A DNA stretch of 5,269 bases from Myxococcales bacterium. Lineage in GTDB: Bacteria; Myxococcota_A; UBA9160; JALSIO01. Positions 4,795 to 5,269 of this stretch are shown here, one piece after another. Positions within the stretch are counted from its first letter, which is position 1. Every line of letters begins with the position of its first letter. Where the stretch lies: NCBI GenBank assembly GCA_026989995.1, contig JALSIO010000132.1, positions 1-5,269 of the forward strand. Reading direction: 5' to 3'. The notes under the pieces are model-generated. The model had not been told where the DNA came from and did not search any database. It saw only the letters and a program-made list of their open reading frames with translations. The position numbers were made by a program, and so were the translations under genes.

Positions 4795-5269
4795 GTGAGC
4801 GACCCCAAGACCTTCGACTTCCTGGTGATCGGCAGCGGCATGGCCGGCCTCTTCTTCGGCCTCCGCGTGGCCGAGGCCGGCCGTGTGGGCATCGTCACCA
4901 AGAAGCGGGCAGCCGATTCAGCCACCAACTGGGCCCAGGGCGGCATCGCCGCGGTCCTCGACCGCGAGGACACCTTCGAGGACCACGTGCGGGACACCCT
5001 CGTGGCGGGTGCGGGTCTGTGCCACGAGGAAGTAGTCCGCTTCGTGATCGAGCGGGGGCCACGCGCCATCGAGGCCCTGCTCAAATACGGAGTGGAGTTC
5101 GACCGGCAGCCCGGGGCCGGGCCGGAAGAGGAGACGGCGCCCTTCGACCTCGGCCGGGAGGGGGGACACAGCCGCCGGCGCATCCTCCACCACCGCGATA
5201 CCACCGGCCGGGAGATCGAACGGGCCCTGCTCGCCCGCGCCCGGGCCCATCCGAACATCGAGCTCTTCG
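4795..5269 (+). CDS. nadB: L-aspartate oxidase, 5' part (truncated by the window edge)
   Basis: NadB is a cytoplasmic FAD enzyme that oxidises L-aspartate to iminoaspartate, which NadA converts to quinolinate in de novo NAD synthesis. The 158 codons present, out of about 500-540 in the family, cover the FAD-binding N-terminus. They include VIGSGMAGL (11-19, dinucleotide-binding glycines), TNWAQGGIAAV (44-54), the DTLVAGAGLC region (67-76) and EGGHSRRRILHHRDTTGREI (122-141). The last is the conserved NadB motif, very like [20 protein letters not shown] in the E. coli enzyme. There is no frameshift or stop up to the edge. GTG at 4795 is the only start that fits the N-terminal alignment. Its ribosome-binding site is weak (GGGG five bases away), and an in-frame TTG at 4765 is an alternative. 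Succinate dehydrogenase/fumarate reductase flavoproteins share the fold, but the WAQGGIAAV and DTLVAGAGLC segments favour NadB. The gene is divergent from the envelope operon, with the promoter at 4689-4717 in between. Confidence 0.95.
   Translation, partial: MSDPKTFDFLVIGSGMAGLFFGLRVAEAGRVGIVTKKRAADSATNWAQGGIAAVLDREDTFEDHVRDTLVAGAGLCHEEVVRFVIERGPRAIEALLKYGVEFDRQPGAGPEEETAPFDLGREGGHSRRRILHHRDTTGREIERALLARARAHPNIELF

Overview
This is a very GC-rich bacterial chromosome segment with five recognisable genes. Four are complete proteins or RNAs plus one truncated protein at the right edge: a dienoyl-CoA isomerase-like crotonase (+), tRNA-Gly(GCC) (-), a three-gene envelope operon on the minus strand (lytic transglycosylase, pgsA, nucleotide-sugar dehydrogenase), and the 5' part of nadB (+). 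The protein types, the CCA encoded in the tRNA gene, and a tRNA-Gly(GCC) lying downstream of pgsA on the same strand (as in the enterobacterial pgsA-glyW arrangement) point to a high-GC proteobacterium. I favour a gammaproteobacterium, but only tentatively. Codons are strongly biased to G/C at the third position, which also creates many long spurious open frames.

Layout. Positions 1-296 form a mostly non-coding stretch with three hairpins and possibly the first codons of a leftward gene that leaves the window. A crotonase with the full acid/base set of delta3,5-delta2,4-dienoyl-CoA isomerase follows at 297-1184 (+); it would act in beta-oxidation of unsaturated fatty acids with odd-position double bonds. 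The gap to 1423 is GC-rich and holds palindromes only. tRNA-Gly(GCC) lies at 1424-1499 (-) with a plausible promoter at 1510-1538. The 1539-1844 gap has no supported gene and a weak hairpin downstream of the operon.

The operon reads leftward from about 4514 to 1845. It starts with a secreted DUF4124 plus SLT-domain lytic transglycosylase. This overlaps pgsA (phosphatidylglycerophosphate synthase) by 20 bp. pgsA in turn overlaps a WbpA-like UDP-sugar 6-dehydrogenase by 4 bp (ATGA). All three products serve the envelope: peptidoglycan cleavage, anionic phospholipid synthesis, and precursors for uronic-acid-containing surface polysaccharide. The overlaps suggest coupled translation.

Divergently, a good sigma70-type promoter at 4689-4717 drives nadB (L-aspartate oxidase, first step of de novo NAD synthesis), of which 158 codons are present. 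A 6-bp inverted repeat fills the promoter spacer and could be an operator.

I found no CRISPR array, insertion sequence, phage gene or defence system. The window is mainly housekeeping; the points of interest are gene order and the non-coding structures.
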